Shown: positions 19,201 to 26,107 of the stretch, piece by piece | Position numbering within the stretch: the stretch's first letter is position 1 | Layout: the number at the start of each line of letters is the position of its first letter | From: Desulfolutivibrio sulfoxidireducens | Lineage (GTDB): Bacteria > Desulfobacterota > Desulfovibrionia > Desulfovibrionales > Desulfovibrionaceae | DNA: 64,000 bases | Direction of reading: 5' to 3' | Assembly (NCBI RefSeq): GCF_013376475.1 | Contig: NZ_CP045508.1 | Span: 434,001-498,000 of the forward strand | Notes under the pieces: model-generated | What the model saw: only the letters and a program-made list of their open reading frames with translations | Databases searched by the model: none | What the model was told of the DNA's origin: nothing | Translations under genes and position numbers: made by a program

Positions 19201-19448
19201 GTCTTGCCGGCGGGAAAAAGCTCGCGGCCATGGACGACGGCCAGATCGTCCGGCTGGTTGTGGCCCAGGGCCTGACCACCTCCAGTCAGGCCGCCGAGGC
19301 CTCGGGGCGCGGCGTGGGGCTGGCCGCCGTTTTGGAGGAGGCGCAACGCCTTGGAGGGGAGCTTAGCATTGAAAACCGGCCCGGACAGGGGACGACCTTC
19401 ACCGTCCGCGTGCCGCTGAGCAACGATCATCTCAAGGAGCAGCCATGA
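16227..19448 (+). CDS. Membrane CheA-like histidine kinase with two periplasmic solute-binding domains
   Basis: A 1073-residue protein. After a signal sequence (about 1-35) come two SBP_bac_3-type solute-binding domains, about 45-270 and 310-545. The second starts ALRFCVDPDWPPVERIDE, as in amino-acid receptors. One transmembrane helix lies near 553-572 (GAALLIIVVVAWW), then a PAS-like segment at 588-690. An Hpt/P1-like region follows with phospho-acceptor His in YRQVHTFKGLFLLFE near 765, then a CheA-type ATPase (VHLVRNAVAHGIETPEVR near 930, DDGAGID, GRGVGLAAV). It ends without the CheW-like P5 domain. It should autophosphorylate on the Hpt His in response to periplasmic ligand and pass phosphate to the CheY-like protein two genes on. 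The ATG at 16227 is chosen for the signal peptide; GGAGG lies about 14 nt upstream. Confidence 0.85.
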   Translation: MRPLRFFLRRTARCRVLAAAALCLFPLPFGIEAAAQGALPPLDLTDAEKAFIEAHPVVTFSDSVWEPLAMVENGTYQGIFHDFYRIVSAMTGLAFKFAPQGDSRDFQDVLTALREKRIDMIDGTGKTADRGKYALFAGPFLRFPMAIVSRDDVMAGSLFELHGKRVAVASGSTAYEYARENHPDLDLVVVEDPAAALFAVAAGQAQAMLDNLAVVSHGIRKAGLTNLKVSGLTEESFDIYALVRPDMPELASILDKALKAIPVWDKAGIMAKWLPLYSSGRAAARAESETPGGGIAGTAAGGGDAGRKVALNRREREFLSSKGALRFCVDPDWPPVERIDETGGHEGMVADVMGLLSARLDVEFRLAPTSSWTKTLEAAEKGGCDFIAAAVDMPERRGFLEFTSPYLRLPLVVATRADHPFVDGPKALAGDRVGVVKGHATAGILRGRYPSLDVTDVQSESDGLSQVAAGRLDAFVDVLPAMAYIIGKERLTGLKIAGRLEDYLDLSVAVPAGKPEVLSIFQKGVSSLTADELDAIFKKWVAVKFEHGFDYTLVWRVAGAALLIIVVVAWWNRKLTRLNRAIRLAHGELAALLDNSGQGFLSFGPDGVVRGRASRECRDIFGRDPAGQSIQTLLYPDDPAAASDFFKNIGRILAEPDEFRRSLYLSLMPGSVSLGDRVLVVEYRVLSPIRLMLILTDVTDARRLESEVEKERRRLASVVAVARDPRDFSQVVDGFTAFLGQAGAMVAQAGADPEAALRRLYRQVHTFKGLFLLFECRHVSEALHDMESRLSALQRGGGISSAALCGVFAGDAPQRALDADIDVLRRTLGEDFFKRRDEVCIEAGMARELEDMAGELLACLPEPARRVSGLLERVRTLRHVDLKTMLTVALGTAAGLADRLGKKVIVHPVSGPVVPVDPDRFGPLARRMVHLVRNAVAHGIETPEVRQAAGKPEAGTVAVSVDVAGGNVAIAVRDDGAGIDTAAIRERAAGLGLAGGKKLAAMDDGQIVRLVVAQGLTTSSQAAEASGRGVGLAAVLEEAQRLGGELSIENRPGQGTTFTVRVPLSNDHLKEQP

Positions 19449-19969
19449 GCGCCGCCTCGGTGGACGTCGGCAAATTTCTCCAGGCCCTGCATCGTCGGAC
19501 CGTCAGTTTCCTGCGCGACGAGCTGGGAATCGAGGTGACCCGTCATTCCCAGCACCTCGACGACGTGCAGCGCCTGAACCTCAAGCACCTGACCTCGATC
19601 ATGAGCGCCACGGGCAACTCCAAGCTCTATCTGGCCTACAGCTTCGACGAGGCGCTCATCGTCAAGGCCTTCGAGGCCTATTGCCAGGACCTGGACATCG
19701 GCGATGACGAGCGCGGGGACTATGTGGAGGAGACCGCCGGGGACATCATCAACATCATCGTGGGCAACGCCCTGGCCGACCTCGAGGCCCAGGGCCGGGC
19801 CATCGGCCTGTCCCCGCCCATCGTGATCACCGAGGCCAAAAGCATCCTGCGTCATCGGGGGGCCAAATTCGCCTCGGCCAACCTGGAGACGCCCCACGGC
19901 GGCCTGAACATCCATCTCATCGGCCCGGGCGAGCTCTTCGACGACAAACTCGACTACGTGGAGGCGTAA
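19445..19969 (+). CDS. CheX-like chemotaxis phosphatase
   Basis: A 174-residue protein overlapping the kinase stop by ATGA. The C-terminal two-thirds resemble the CheC/CheX fold: SKLYLAYSFDEALIVKAFE, then YVEETAGDIINIIVGNALAD, then a final IHLIGPGELFDD strand. CheX proteins dephosphorylate CheY-P through an acidic residue and an asparagine in an E-x-x-N helix. Here the corresponding stretch reads GDIIN, with Asp where Glu is usual. Residues 1-45 form an extra N-terminal region. Operon position points to it resetting the CheY-like receiver encoded immediately downstream. Confidence 0.75.
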   Translation: MSAASVDVGKFLQALHRRTVSFLRDELGIEVTRHSQHLDDVQRLNLKHLTSIMSATGNSKLYLAYSFDEALIVKAFEAYCQDLDIGDDERGDYVEETAGDIINIIVGNALADLEAQGRAIGLSPPIVITEAKSILRHRGAKFASANLETPHGGLNIHLIGPGELFDDKLDYVEA

Positions 19970-19972
19970 GCG

Positions 19973-20350
19973 ATGCGGTCCCTGAACATCATGGTCGTGG
20001 ACGACTCCAACCTGACCATCAAAAAGATGGTCAAGATGATCGAGGACCTGGGCCATAAGGTGGTTCACGTGGCCAAGGACGGCCGCCAGGCCGCCGAGGA
20101 CTATCCCCGGATCGGGCCCGATCTGGTGACCATGGACATCACCATGCCGGACATGGACGGCATCGAGGCCACCCGGCGCATCCTGGAGAGGGACCCGAAG
20201 GCGGTCATCGTCATGGTCACCTCCCACGGCCAGGAGCGGATGGTCATGGACGCCATCGAGGCCGGGGCCAAGGGCTACGTGTTAAAGCCCGTCAAGATGG
20301 AGAAGCTGGCCGAGCATCTGGAGGCCGTGGCCGGGAAGTACCTGCCATGA
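19973..20350 (+). CDS. CheY-like single-domain response regulator
   Basis: A 125-residue receiver with all canonical sites: acidic pair in IMVVDDSN, phospho-acceptor Asp in DLVTMDITMPDMDG, Thr/Ser in IVMVTSHG, and the lysine in YVLKPVKM. There is no output domain, so it acts by protein contact or as a phosphate shuttle. It is three nucleotides after the CheX-like gene and overlaps the next kinase by ATGA, making it the likely target of the CheA-like kinase. Confidence 0.9.
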   Translation: MRSLNIMVVDDSNLTIKKMVKMIEDLGHKVVHVAKDGRQAAEDYPRIGPDLVTMDITMPDMDGIEATRRILERDPKAVIVMVTSHGQERMVMDAIEAGAKGYVLKPVKMEKLAEHLEAVAGKYLP

Positions 20351-21504
20351 CCGGGACCATGCTTGAAAGCAGCCTTTTGGAGACGCACTTCGACGTCATC
20401 CCGTTCGGCATCTACGTGGTGGACGTGGCCACCCTGGAGGTGGTCTTCGTCAACCGCCATTTTCGCGACCGGCTCGGCGATCTGGCCGGACGCAAGTGTC
20501 ACGAGGCCATTTACGATTCGCCCCAGCCCTGTCTGTTCTGCAAGATCCGCCATCTCGTGGGCCGAAATGGCCTGCCGAGCGGCAAGACCTACATCTTCGA
20601 GCATTTCAACGACAAGGACGACCGCTGGTACCAGCTTCAGGAAAAGACCATGAGCTGGCCCGACGGCCGGGTGGTCAAGTATTCCATCGCCGTGGACATC
20701 ACCGAACTCAAGGAGGTGCAAAACCGCCTGGCCGAGGCCCACGCCGAACTGGCCATCAAGAACAGGGAACTGGCCCGCCAAAACGAGCTGTTGCAGGAAA
20801 ACGTCCGGCTTCGTGAGCATGTGGACCGCATCGCCCGCCATGACCTGAAGACCCCCCTCAACGCCCTGGTGGGCATCCCGCCGCTTCTGGTCACGGGCTA
20901 CGGCCTCAACGCCGAGGGGGTCAGGCTGGTGCGGCTGATGGAGGAGGCCGGCATCACCATGCTCAACATGATCAACCGGACCTTCGACCTCTACCGCCTG
21001 GAGACCGGCGGCTACTCCCTGGCCCCGGTTCCTGTGAACCTGGTGGACGTGGTCCGCAAGGCCGCCCGGGATGTGACGGCCGACGCGTTTTTCGCCGCGC
21101 GCCCGGTGCGGGTGCTGTTCCGGGGGCGGCCCGCCGTGGAGGGGGACTGCCTGGTGGTGGCCGGCGAGGAACTGCTGTGCTACACCATGTTCTCCAACTT
21201 GGTGAAAAACGCCGTGGAGGCCAGCCCGGACGGCGAGGAGGTCACGGTGTCGCTTGCCGAGGAGGGGGGGGAGGCGGTGGTGGCTGTGGCCAATGCCGGC
21301 GAGGTGCCGGAGGGCATCCGTGATCGCTTTTTCGAGAAGTACGTCACCTCGGGCAAACGCGACGGCACGGGGCTTGGGACCTATTCCGTGATGCTTGCGG
21401 CCAGGGCCCACGGAGGTCGGGTCGAGCTTGACGCCTCGCGGCCCGGACGCACCGTCGTGAAGGTGTTCCTGCCCCTGCCCGAGGCCACGGCGGACGGTTC
21501 ATGA
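20347..21504 (+). CDS. PAS-domain sensor histidine kinase (soluble)
   Basis: A 385-residue cytoplasmic kinase. An N-terminal PAS domain (about 10-125) carries a cysteine pattern, GRKCHEAIYDSPQPCLFCKI, that may bind a cofactor or metal. A coiled coil leads to the H-box ARHDLKTPLNALVG (phospho-acceptor His near 162). The ATPase has FSNLVKNAVEA, a divergent G1 (VAVANAGEVP instead of the usual DNGPG), and GTGLGTYSVMLA. Its PAS is a close paralogue of the one in the next gene. The overlap with the preceding gene suggests translational coupling. A second in-frame ATG four codons on is an alternative start. Confidence 0.85.
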   Translation: MTGTMLESSLLETHFDVIPFGIYVVDVATLEVVFVNRHFRDRLGDLAGRKCHEAIYDSPQPCLFCKIRHLVGRNGLPSGKTYIFEHFNDKDDRWYQLQEKTMSWPDGRVVKYSIAVDITELKEVQNRLAEAHAELAIKNRELARQNELLQENVRLREHVDRIARHDLKTPLNALVGIPPLLVTGYGLNAEGVRLVRLMEEAGITMLNMINRTFDLYRLETGGYSLAPVPVNLVDVVRKAARDVTADAFFAARPVRVLFRGRPAVEGDCLVVAGEELLCYTMFSNLVKNAVEASPDGEEVTVSLAEEGGEAVVAVANAGEVPEGIRDRFFEKYVTSGKRDGTGLGTYSVMLAARAHGGRVELDASRPGRTVVKVFLPLPEATADGS

Positions 21505-22445
21505 GCCCCTTTGGCGGGGAGACGCTCCCGATGATCGAGAGCACCCTTTTTGAGTCCCATTTCGACCTGATCCCCTTCGCCATCTACGCCGTGGACGTGG
21601 CCACCCACGAGATCATCTTCAGCAACAAGCAGTTCAGGGAGCTTTTCGGGGACCACAGGGGCACGTCCTGCCACCGGGCCCTGTACGATCTGGACAGGCC
21701 CTGCGCCTTTTGCCGGATTCCGGATCTTGTCACCCGCGACGGCCAGCCCAACGGCCGGACCCTGGTCTTCGAGCATTTCAACGACGCCGCCGACTGCTGG
21801 TTCCAGCTTCAGGAGCGGGCCATGGCCTGGCCCGACGGGAGGGTGGTCAAGTATTCCATCGCCGTGGACATCTCCGAGCTCAAAAAGACCCAGAACCAAC
21901 TGGCCGAGGCCCATGCCCAACTGGCCCTGAAGAACAAGGACCTGGCCCGCCTGGCCGTCACCGATCCCCTGACCGGGCTGTGCAACCGCCTGCGCCTGGA
22001 CAAGGTGCTGGCGGACGAGGCGGCCCGCCTGGAGCGCCATGGCCGGATTTTCTCGGTGATCATCGCCGATATCGACCACTTCAAGCGCATAAACGACGAG
22101 CACGGCCACGCCGCGGGGGACGCGGCGCTTCGGGACCTGGCCCGGGTTCTGGCCCGGTCGGTGCGGGCCACGGATACGGTGGGGCGGTTCGGGGGGGAGG
22201 AATTCCTGGTGATCTGCCCGGAAACGGATCTGGCCGGGGCCGGGCGGCTGGCCGAGGTCCTGCGTTGCCGCGTGGCCGAGGTGACCCATGCCGCCGGCGG
22301 ACGGCTGACCATGAGTTTCGGGGCGGCCCAGGCCCGGTCCGGTGAGGACCCCTCGAAAGTGGTCGGCCGGGCCGACGCCGCGCTGTACCTGGCCAAGGCC
22401 GAGGGCCGGGATAGGGTGCGCCTGGCGGACGTCCCCGCGGACTGA
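21501..22445 (+). CDS. PAS-GGDEF diguanylate cyclase
   Basis: A 314-residue protein. The PAS domain (about 15-135, with GTSCHRALYDLDRPCAFCRI) is nearly the same as in the preceding kinase. The C-terminal GGDEF domain has DPLTGLCNRLRL, DIDHFKRINDEHGHAAGD and the active-site GRFGGEEFLV, so it should make cyclic di-GMP. An allosteric RxxD site is not obvious. The 21501 ATG gives the same 4-nt overlap seen elsewhere in this operon. An ATG at 21531 with GGGGAG upstream aligns with the paralogue's N-terminus and is a serious alternative. It is the last gene of the operon and a terminator follows 56 nt on. Confidence 0.88.
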   Translation: MSPFGGETLPMIESTLFESHFDLIPFAIYAVDVATHEIIFSNKQFRELFGDHRGTSCHRALYDLDRPCAFCRIPDLVTRDGQPNGRTLVFEHFNDAADCWFQLQERAMAWPDGRVVKYSIAVDISELKKTQNQLAEAHAQLALKNKDLARLAVTDPLTGLCNRLRLDKVLADEAARLERHGRIFSVIIADIDHFKRINDEHGHAAGDAALRDLARVLARSVRATDTVGRFGGEEFLVICPETDLAGAGRLAEVLRCRVAEVTHAAGGRLTMSFGAAQARSGEDPSKVVGRADAALYLAKAEGRDRVRLADVPAD

Positions 22446-22501
22446 GGCGGCCGCCCCTGGTCCCGCCGCCGACCGTGGCCCGGAGTTTCGCCCAAAAAGA
22501 A

Positions 22502-22529
22502 AGGACGGCGGGCATTTGCCTACCGTCCT
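22502..22529. terminator. Bidirectional intrinsic terminator
   Basis: Stem AGGACGG/CCGTCCT with a 14-nt loop, followed on the plus strand by GTTTTTC and on the minus strand by CTTTTTG. It ends the signalling operon on one side and tRNA-Leu on the other. Confidence 0.8.
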
Positions 22530-22539
22530 GTTTTTCTCG

Positions 22540-22626
22540 TGGTGCCGAAGGGGAGACTCGAACTCCCATGGCCTTGCGACCACTAGACCCTGAACCTAGC
22601 GTGTCTACCAATTCCACCACTTCGGC
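22540..22626 (-). tRNA. tRNA-Leu (anticodon CAG)
   Basis: 87 nt including encoded CCA. Acceptor stem GCCGAAG pairs with CTTCGGC; the D-arm has GGAATTGGTAGAC; the anticodon stem CTAGG/TCTAG encloses the loop TTCAGGG, giving anticodon CAG, which reads CTG. A long variable arm is present, as in all leucine tRNAs, and the T-arm has GTTCGAGTC. A promoter lies just upstream and a terminator just downstream. Confidence 0.95.
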
Positions 22627-22637
22627 ACGAGGGAGTG

Positions 22638-22666
22638 TCTATATCCAAAGCCGCCGGGGTTGGCAA
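22638..22666 (-). promoter_or_regulatory. Sigma-70-type promoter of tRNA-Leu
   Basis: On the minus strand TTGCCA and TATAGA are separated by 17 nt. The predicted start point falls a few bases before the mature 5' end of the tRNA. Confidence 0.65.
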
Positions 22667-22760
22667 GCGGGAAATGCGGCTTTTTTCGGCCCGGACACGG
22701 GCGGGGCCACAGCCGTCCGCAGTGCCTCCATCTCCCCGGACGGAAACGGATGCGGCCGGA

Positions 22761-23945
22761 TTATTTCCGGCCCCGGGCCGGTGGGACGGATTTCGTCGTG
22801 GGCGCGGCGGGTTTTGGAGAGGCCTTTTTGGCCGTGGGCTTGCGGGCCGGCGCGGCCGTGGCCGGGGTCTTGCCGGGCGCTTCCGGATGCGTCCGGCGTT
22901 TTTTCGCGCCCGGGGCAGGAGTGTCCGGAACCGCTCCGTCCGGAACCGCCGCGTGCCCGGGACCGGCCGCCCCCAGAGGATGGGCCGCATCATAGGTGCG
23001 CATGATCTGGGTCAGGTCCAGGTGGGTGTAGCGCTGGGTGGTGGCCAGCCGGGAATGGCCTAAAAGCTCCTGCACGGACCTTAAGTCCGCCCCGGCCTGG
23101 AGCAGGTGCGTGGCGAAGCTGTGGCGCAGCATGTGCGGATGAACGCGTTGCGGCAGCCCGGCCCCGGCGGACATGTCGGCAAGTATCCGGGCCGCCTGCC
23201 GCCGGTTGAGCCTGGCCCCGCGCGATCCCAGAAAAAACGCCCGCTCGCCCGGGGCGGGCGAAAAGGCCCCGCGCACGCGAAGATAGGCCAGCAGGCGCTC
23301 CCGGGCCGCCTCGCCCATGGGCGCCAGGCGCTGCTTGCCGCCCTTGCCCAGGACCCGGGCCAGGCCCTGGGACAGATCCACGTCCAAAAGGTCCAGGGTC
23401 ACGGCCTCGCTTATGCGCAGGCCCGCGCCGTAGAGCAGTTCGGCCAGGGCCATGTCCCGAAGCGACCGGGGATCGAGGTCGTCCCCGGCCTCGACCAGGG
23501 CCTTGGCCTGGTCGGCGTTGAGCACGCCGGGATGGCGCTTCTCGCCTTTGGGGTTTTTCACCCCGGCCAGGGGGCTTTTGGGGACCAGCTTTTTGTGCTG
23601 CAAAAAACGGAACAGCCCGCGCAGGCTGGAGAGCTTGCGGCCCATGGAGGCCTTGCCCATGCGCAACCGGTGCAGTTCGGCCAGAAAGCCGCGCACGTGC
23701 TCCCTGGCGATCCGGGCCGGATCGGCCAGGGTCAGCCCCCGGCGGGCGAGGTGCTCCTCGAACTGGGCCACATCCCCGGCATAGGCCGCCACCGTGGCCG
23801 GCGAATAGCCCTTTTGCCCGGCGAGATAGTCCAGGAAGTCCGAAACGGGTCCGGGAAGGCCGGCGGGAGGGGCGGGCTCGGCCGGATCAGCCGTTCGCGC
23901 CCGGTTTGGGCGGCGCTTTTTCCCCGCGTCGTTTGTCCAGGACAT
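22761..23945 (-). CDS. xerC: Tyrosine recombinase XerC with basic C-terminal tail
   Basis: A 394-residue site-specific recombinase. The SAM-like N-terminal domain (VSDFLDYLAGQKGYSPATV) is followed by the catalytic domain with Arg in GAGLRISEAV, Lys in LGKGGKQR, HMLRHSFATHLL, the His of LGHSRLATTQ, and the nucleophile Tyr in RYTH. XerC works with XerD at dif to resolve chromosome dimers. The family is about 300 residues long; here a tail of about 70 residues rich in Lys, Ala and Pro is added. The ATG at 23945 overlaps the end of the upstream GGDEF gene by 59 nt, so a later start is possible. There are no phage or integron genes nearby, so it is a housekeeping recombinase. Confidence 0.85.
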   Translation of the reverse strand: MSWTNDAGKKRRPNRARTADPAEPAPPAGLPGPVSDFLDYLAGQKGYSPATVAAYAGDVAQFEEHLARRGLTLADPARIAREHVRGFLAELHRLRMGKASMGRKLSSLRGLFRFLQHKKLVPKSPLAGVKNPKGEKRHPGVLNADQAKALVEAGDDLDPRSLRDMALAELLYGAGLRISEAVTLDLLDVDLSQGLARVLGKGGKQRLAPMGEAARERLLAYLRVRGAFSPAPGERAFFLGSRGARLNRRQAARILADMSAGAGLPQRVHPHMLRHSFATHLLQAGADLRSVQELLGHSRLATTQRYTHLDLTQIMRTYDAAHPLGAAGPGHAAVPDGAVPDTPAPGAKKRRTHPEAPGKTPATAAPARKPTAKKASPKPAAPTTKSVPPARGRK

Positions 23946-24894
23946 AGCAGCTCTTGGGGTTTTCCTTGGCCTTTTTCTTGAGGGTCATAGCGGTCTGGGA
24001 GGCCTCGCCGTAGTGCGTCAGCCGGCCGTCCAGGTTGAATACCACGGCGATGGAGATGGCCATGAGCGGGAAGGTGCGCATGTTGCCCTCCCGGTCCGTG
24101 GACTGGATGTAGCCGCGCTCGCGGTCCTCGGGATCGTAGAAGCTCGGAACGATGCCGTCGAAGGTGGCCACCAGCCGTTTGCAGGCGGCCTCCACCACCC
24201 CCGGGGGCATGATGAACACGTAATCGTCGCCGCCAACATGGCCCACGAAGGATTTGATCCCCGGGAAACCCCGGATGGTGTTGACGATGACCCGGGCGGT
24301 CATCATGAGCACCTCGTCGCCCCGGGAGAAGCCGTATTTGTCGTTGAACGACTTGAAGTGGTCCAGGTCGGCGTAGGCCAGGGCGAAGTCCTCACGGCGG
24401 TCGATGAGTTCCTGGATGCGGTGGATGATGGAGGTGTTGCCCGGAAGCCTGGTCAGGGGGTTGGCGTCGAAGGACCGCGAGGCCCGGGCCAGGGTCAGAA
24501 ACACCCGGGCCCGGACCTCCGGCGGGGTCAGGGGCCGGACCAGAAAGTCGTCGATCTCGGACGCCAGCCAGTCCAGGTCCGAGTCCAGCCCGCCTTGCCC
24601 CAGGACGTAGATGACCGGCACCTGGCGGTAGACGTTCTCGCTTTTGACCAGGGCCACCACGTCCAGTCCGGGCATGTCCGGCAGGTCGCTGTCCACCACC
24701 AGAAGGTCCGGGGGGTCGTTGAAAAGACGCTCGATGGCCCCCCGGCCCCGGGAAAAATGCGCGATCTCCATCTCGGCGTCGGGCCACAGGCCGCGCATGA
24801 GCTCGGCGAACGCCGCGTCCGGGGTCAGAAGCGTGACCACCTGGCGGCGGGAGAATCCGCGGCCGACCGCGCGCGGGTCCGTATCCGTGGTCAT
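23887..24894 (-). CDS. Receiver-GGDEF protein with variant GGDDY site
   Basis: A 335-residue protein. Residues 18-135 form a receiver-like domain with the Asp in LLVVDSDLPDMPG. Residues 140-320 are a GGDEF domain: NPLTRLPGNTSI, YADLDHFKSFNDKYGFSRGD, and the active-site loop HVGGDDYVFIM, where the usual Glu is Asp and the Phe is Tyr. Such substitutions occur in both active and inactive cyclases, so activity is uncertain. It sits between the HDOD gene (9 nt upstream) and xerC and is probably co-transcribed with them. Confidence 0.82.
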   Translation of the reverse strand: MTTDTDPRAVGRGFSRRQVVTLLTPDAAFAELMRGLWPDAEMEIAHFSRGRGAIERLFNDPPDLLVVDSDLPDMPGLDVVALVKSENVYRQVPVIYVLGQGGLDSDLDWLASEIDDFLVRPLTPPEVRARVFLTLARASRSFDANPLTRLPGNTSIIHRIQELIDRREDFALAYADLDHFKSFNDKYGFSRGDEVLMMTARVIVNTIRGFPGIKSFVGHVGGDDYVFIMPPGVVEAACKRLVATFDGIVPSFYDPEDRERGYIQSTDREGNMRTFPLMAISIAVVFNLDGRLTHYGEASQTAMTLKKKAKENPKSCYVLDKRRGEKAPPKPGANG

Positions 24895-24903
24895 GGCGGG
24901 CTC

Positions 24904-25743
24904 TCAGGCGAAGGTGAGATCGGATATCTCCAGGAACTGCTCGCTTAAGTGATCCAGGATGCGCTCCACGTCCACGGGCTTCAGGCGCAGGCGCTTTAAG
25001 GCCTCGGGCCGCAGGTAGGGCGCGTTGTCGTCCCCGCCGAAGCCGTATTCGAAGACCCGGGTCAGAAAGTCGCCCAGGTGCACGGCGCAGGCCATGTCCG
25101 GATAGAGCTGGGCCAGATGCGGCTTGTGGTGGTAGGCCAGCCCCTCCTTGATGTTCGGCGGCAGCTTCCAGTGGTCGGCCAGCCAGGCGTTGATGCGGTC
25201 GTGGCCGAATCCAAGGACCTCTTTTTCGGCGTCGAGGTAGGGCACGTCCTTTTCCCTGACCGTGCGCTCGATTTCGGCCTTGAGTTCGGGAAGCTGCACC
25301 GTGGCCACCACCTTGCCCAGGTCGTGCAGAAGCCCGGCCACGGAATATTCCTCGGGATCGCGCAGCCCGGCCTGCCGGGCCACGGTGGAGCTGGCCAGGG
25401 CGCAGCCCAGGCTGTGCTCCCACAGGCCGACCATGTTTTCGGTCATGATCTCGAAGACCGAGGTGGAGACGATGATGCCCCGAAGCACGTTGAATCCCAG
25501 AAGCACCAGGGCGTGCTGGATGGAGCTGATGCGCCCGGGAAATCCGTAGATGGGCGAGTTGACCATCTTTAAGACCTTGGCCGAGAGCACCTGGTCCATG
25601 GAGATGAGCTTGGCCACCTCCTCGGTGGAGGAGTCGGCGCGCTCCACGAGTTTGGCCACCTCGTCGAGCACCTTGGGCAGGGTGGGCAGGTCCTTGACCG
25701 CGAGAATGAGCCCCTTGCGTTCCGTGCGCAGATCCTCGGGCAT
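24904..25743 (-). CDS. HDOD-domain signalling protein
   Basis: A 279-residue cytoplasmic protein dominated by an HDOD domain: LPTLPKVLDEVAKLV, the metal-dependent-like VAGLLHDLGKVV, GFGHDRINAWLADHWKLP and AYHHKPH. HDOD proteins are regulators related to HD phosphohydrolases and often neighbour GGDEF or receiver genes, as here. Several HD ligands are present, so it is less degenerate than many. The start at 25743 lies five bases before the end of the preceding small gene's frame, indicating an operon. Confidence 0.85.
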   Translation of the reverse strand: MPEDLRTERKGLILAVKDLPTLPKVLDEVAKLVERADSSTEEVAKLISMDQVLSAKVLKMVNSPIYGFPGRISSIQHALVLLGFNVLRGIIVSTSVFEIMTENMVGLWEHSLGCALASSTVARQAGLRDPEEYSVAGLLHDLGKVVATVQLPELKAEIERTVREKDVPYLDAEKEVLGFGHDRINAWLADHWKLPPNIKEGLAYHHKPHLAQLYPDMACAVHLGDFLTRVFEYGFGGDDNAPYLRPEALKRLRLKPVDVERILDHLSEQFLEISDLTFA

Positions 25744-25747
25744 GGGG

Positions 25748-26107
25748 CTAGCCCTCCGGGGGCGGCGTGGCCGCCGCCCTGGCCGCCGCCAGTCCGGCCG
25801 CCTTGAGCTTGAAGTAGTCGTACAGGAGCCGCCGTATCTGCTCCATCCACTTGTCCCCGGCATGCCGGCGAAACAGATGGTCCAGGCGCTCGGCCCGCTT
25901 CTCGTAGGAGATGTCCCCGGCCGCGCCCTCCAGGTCCACGGGGTTGCCCTCGACCACTACGGCGTCCACGCCCATGGTGTCGAAGCGGTCCAGAAGGGAC
26001 TGGGAAAGTTCCGTGCCCTGGGCGGCCACGGCGATGCCGTCGGCCCGGGACACGGCCTTGGCCAGCACCATCCCGGGCCGGGCCAGGGTCAGGGGGATTT
26101 TCTGCAT
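25748..26107 (-). CDS. Conserved-type protein of unknown function (119 aa)
   Basis: It begins MQKIPLTLARPGMVLAKAVSRADG, then GTELSQSLLDRFDTMGVDAVVVEG. This pattern is seen at the N-terminus of some HD-GYP-like regulators and in proteins next to HDOD genes. The C-terminal half is helical. It overlaps dprA by 19 nt and precedes the HDOD gene by 4 nt, so it probably works with the HDOD protein. No catalytic motif is seen. Confidence 0.65.
   Translation of the reverse strand: MQKIPLTLARPGMVLAKAVSRADGIAVAAQGTELSQSLLDRFDTMGVDAVVVEGNPVDLEGAAGDISYEKRAERLDHLFRRHAGDKWMEQIRRLLYDYFKLKAAGLAAARAAATPPPEG

Noticed and set aside
22475-23005. Plus-strand frame across the tRNA with GETRTPMALRPLDPEPSVS
   Set aside because: This peptide is the familiar artefact of translating the wrong strand of tRNA-Leu.
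22761-23945. Phage or integron integrase
   Set aside because: The best match is housekeeping XerC and no phage, cassette or attachment-site genes flank it.
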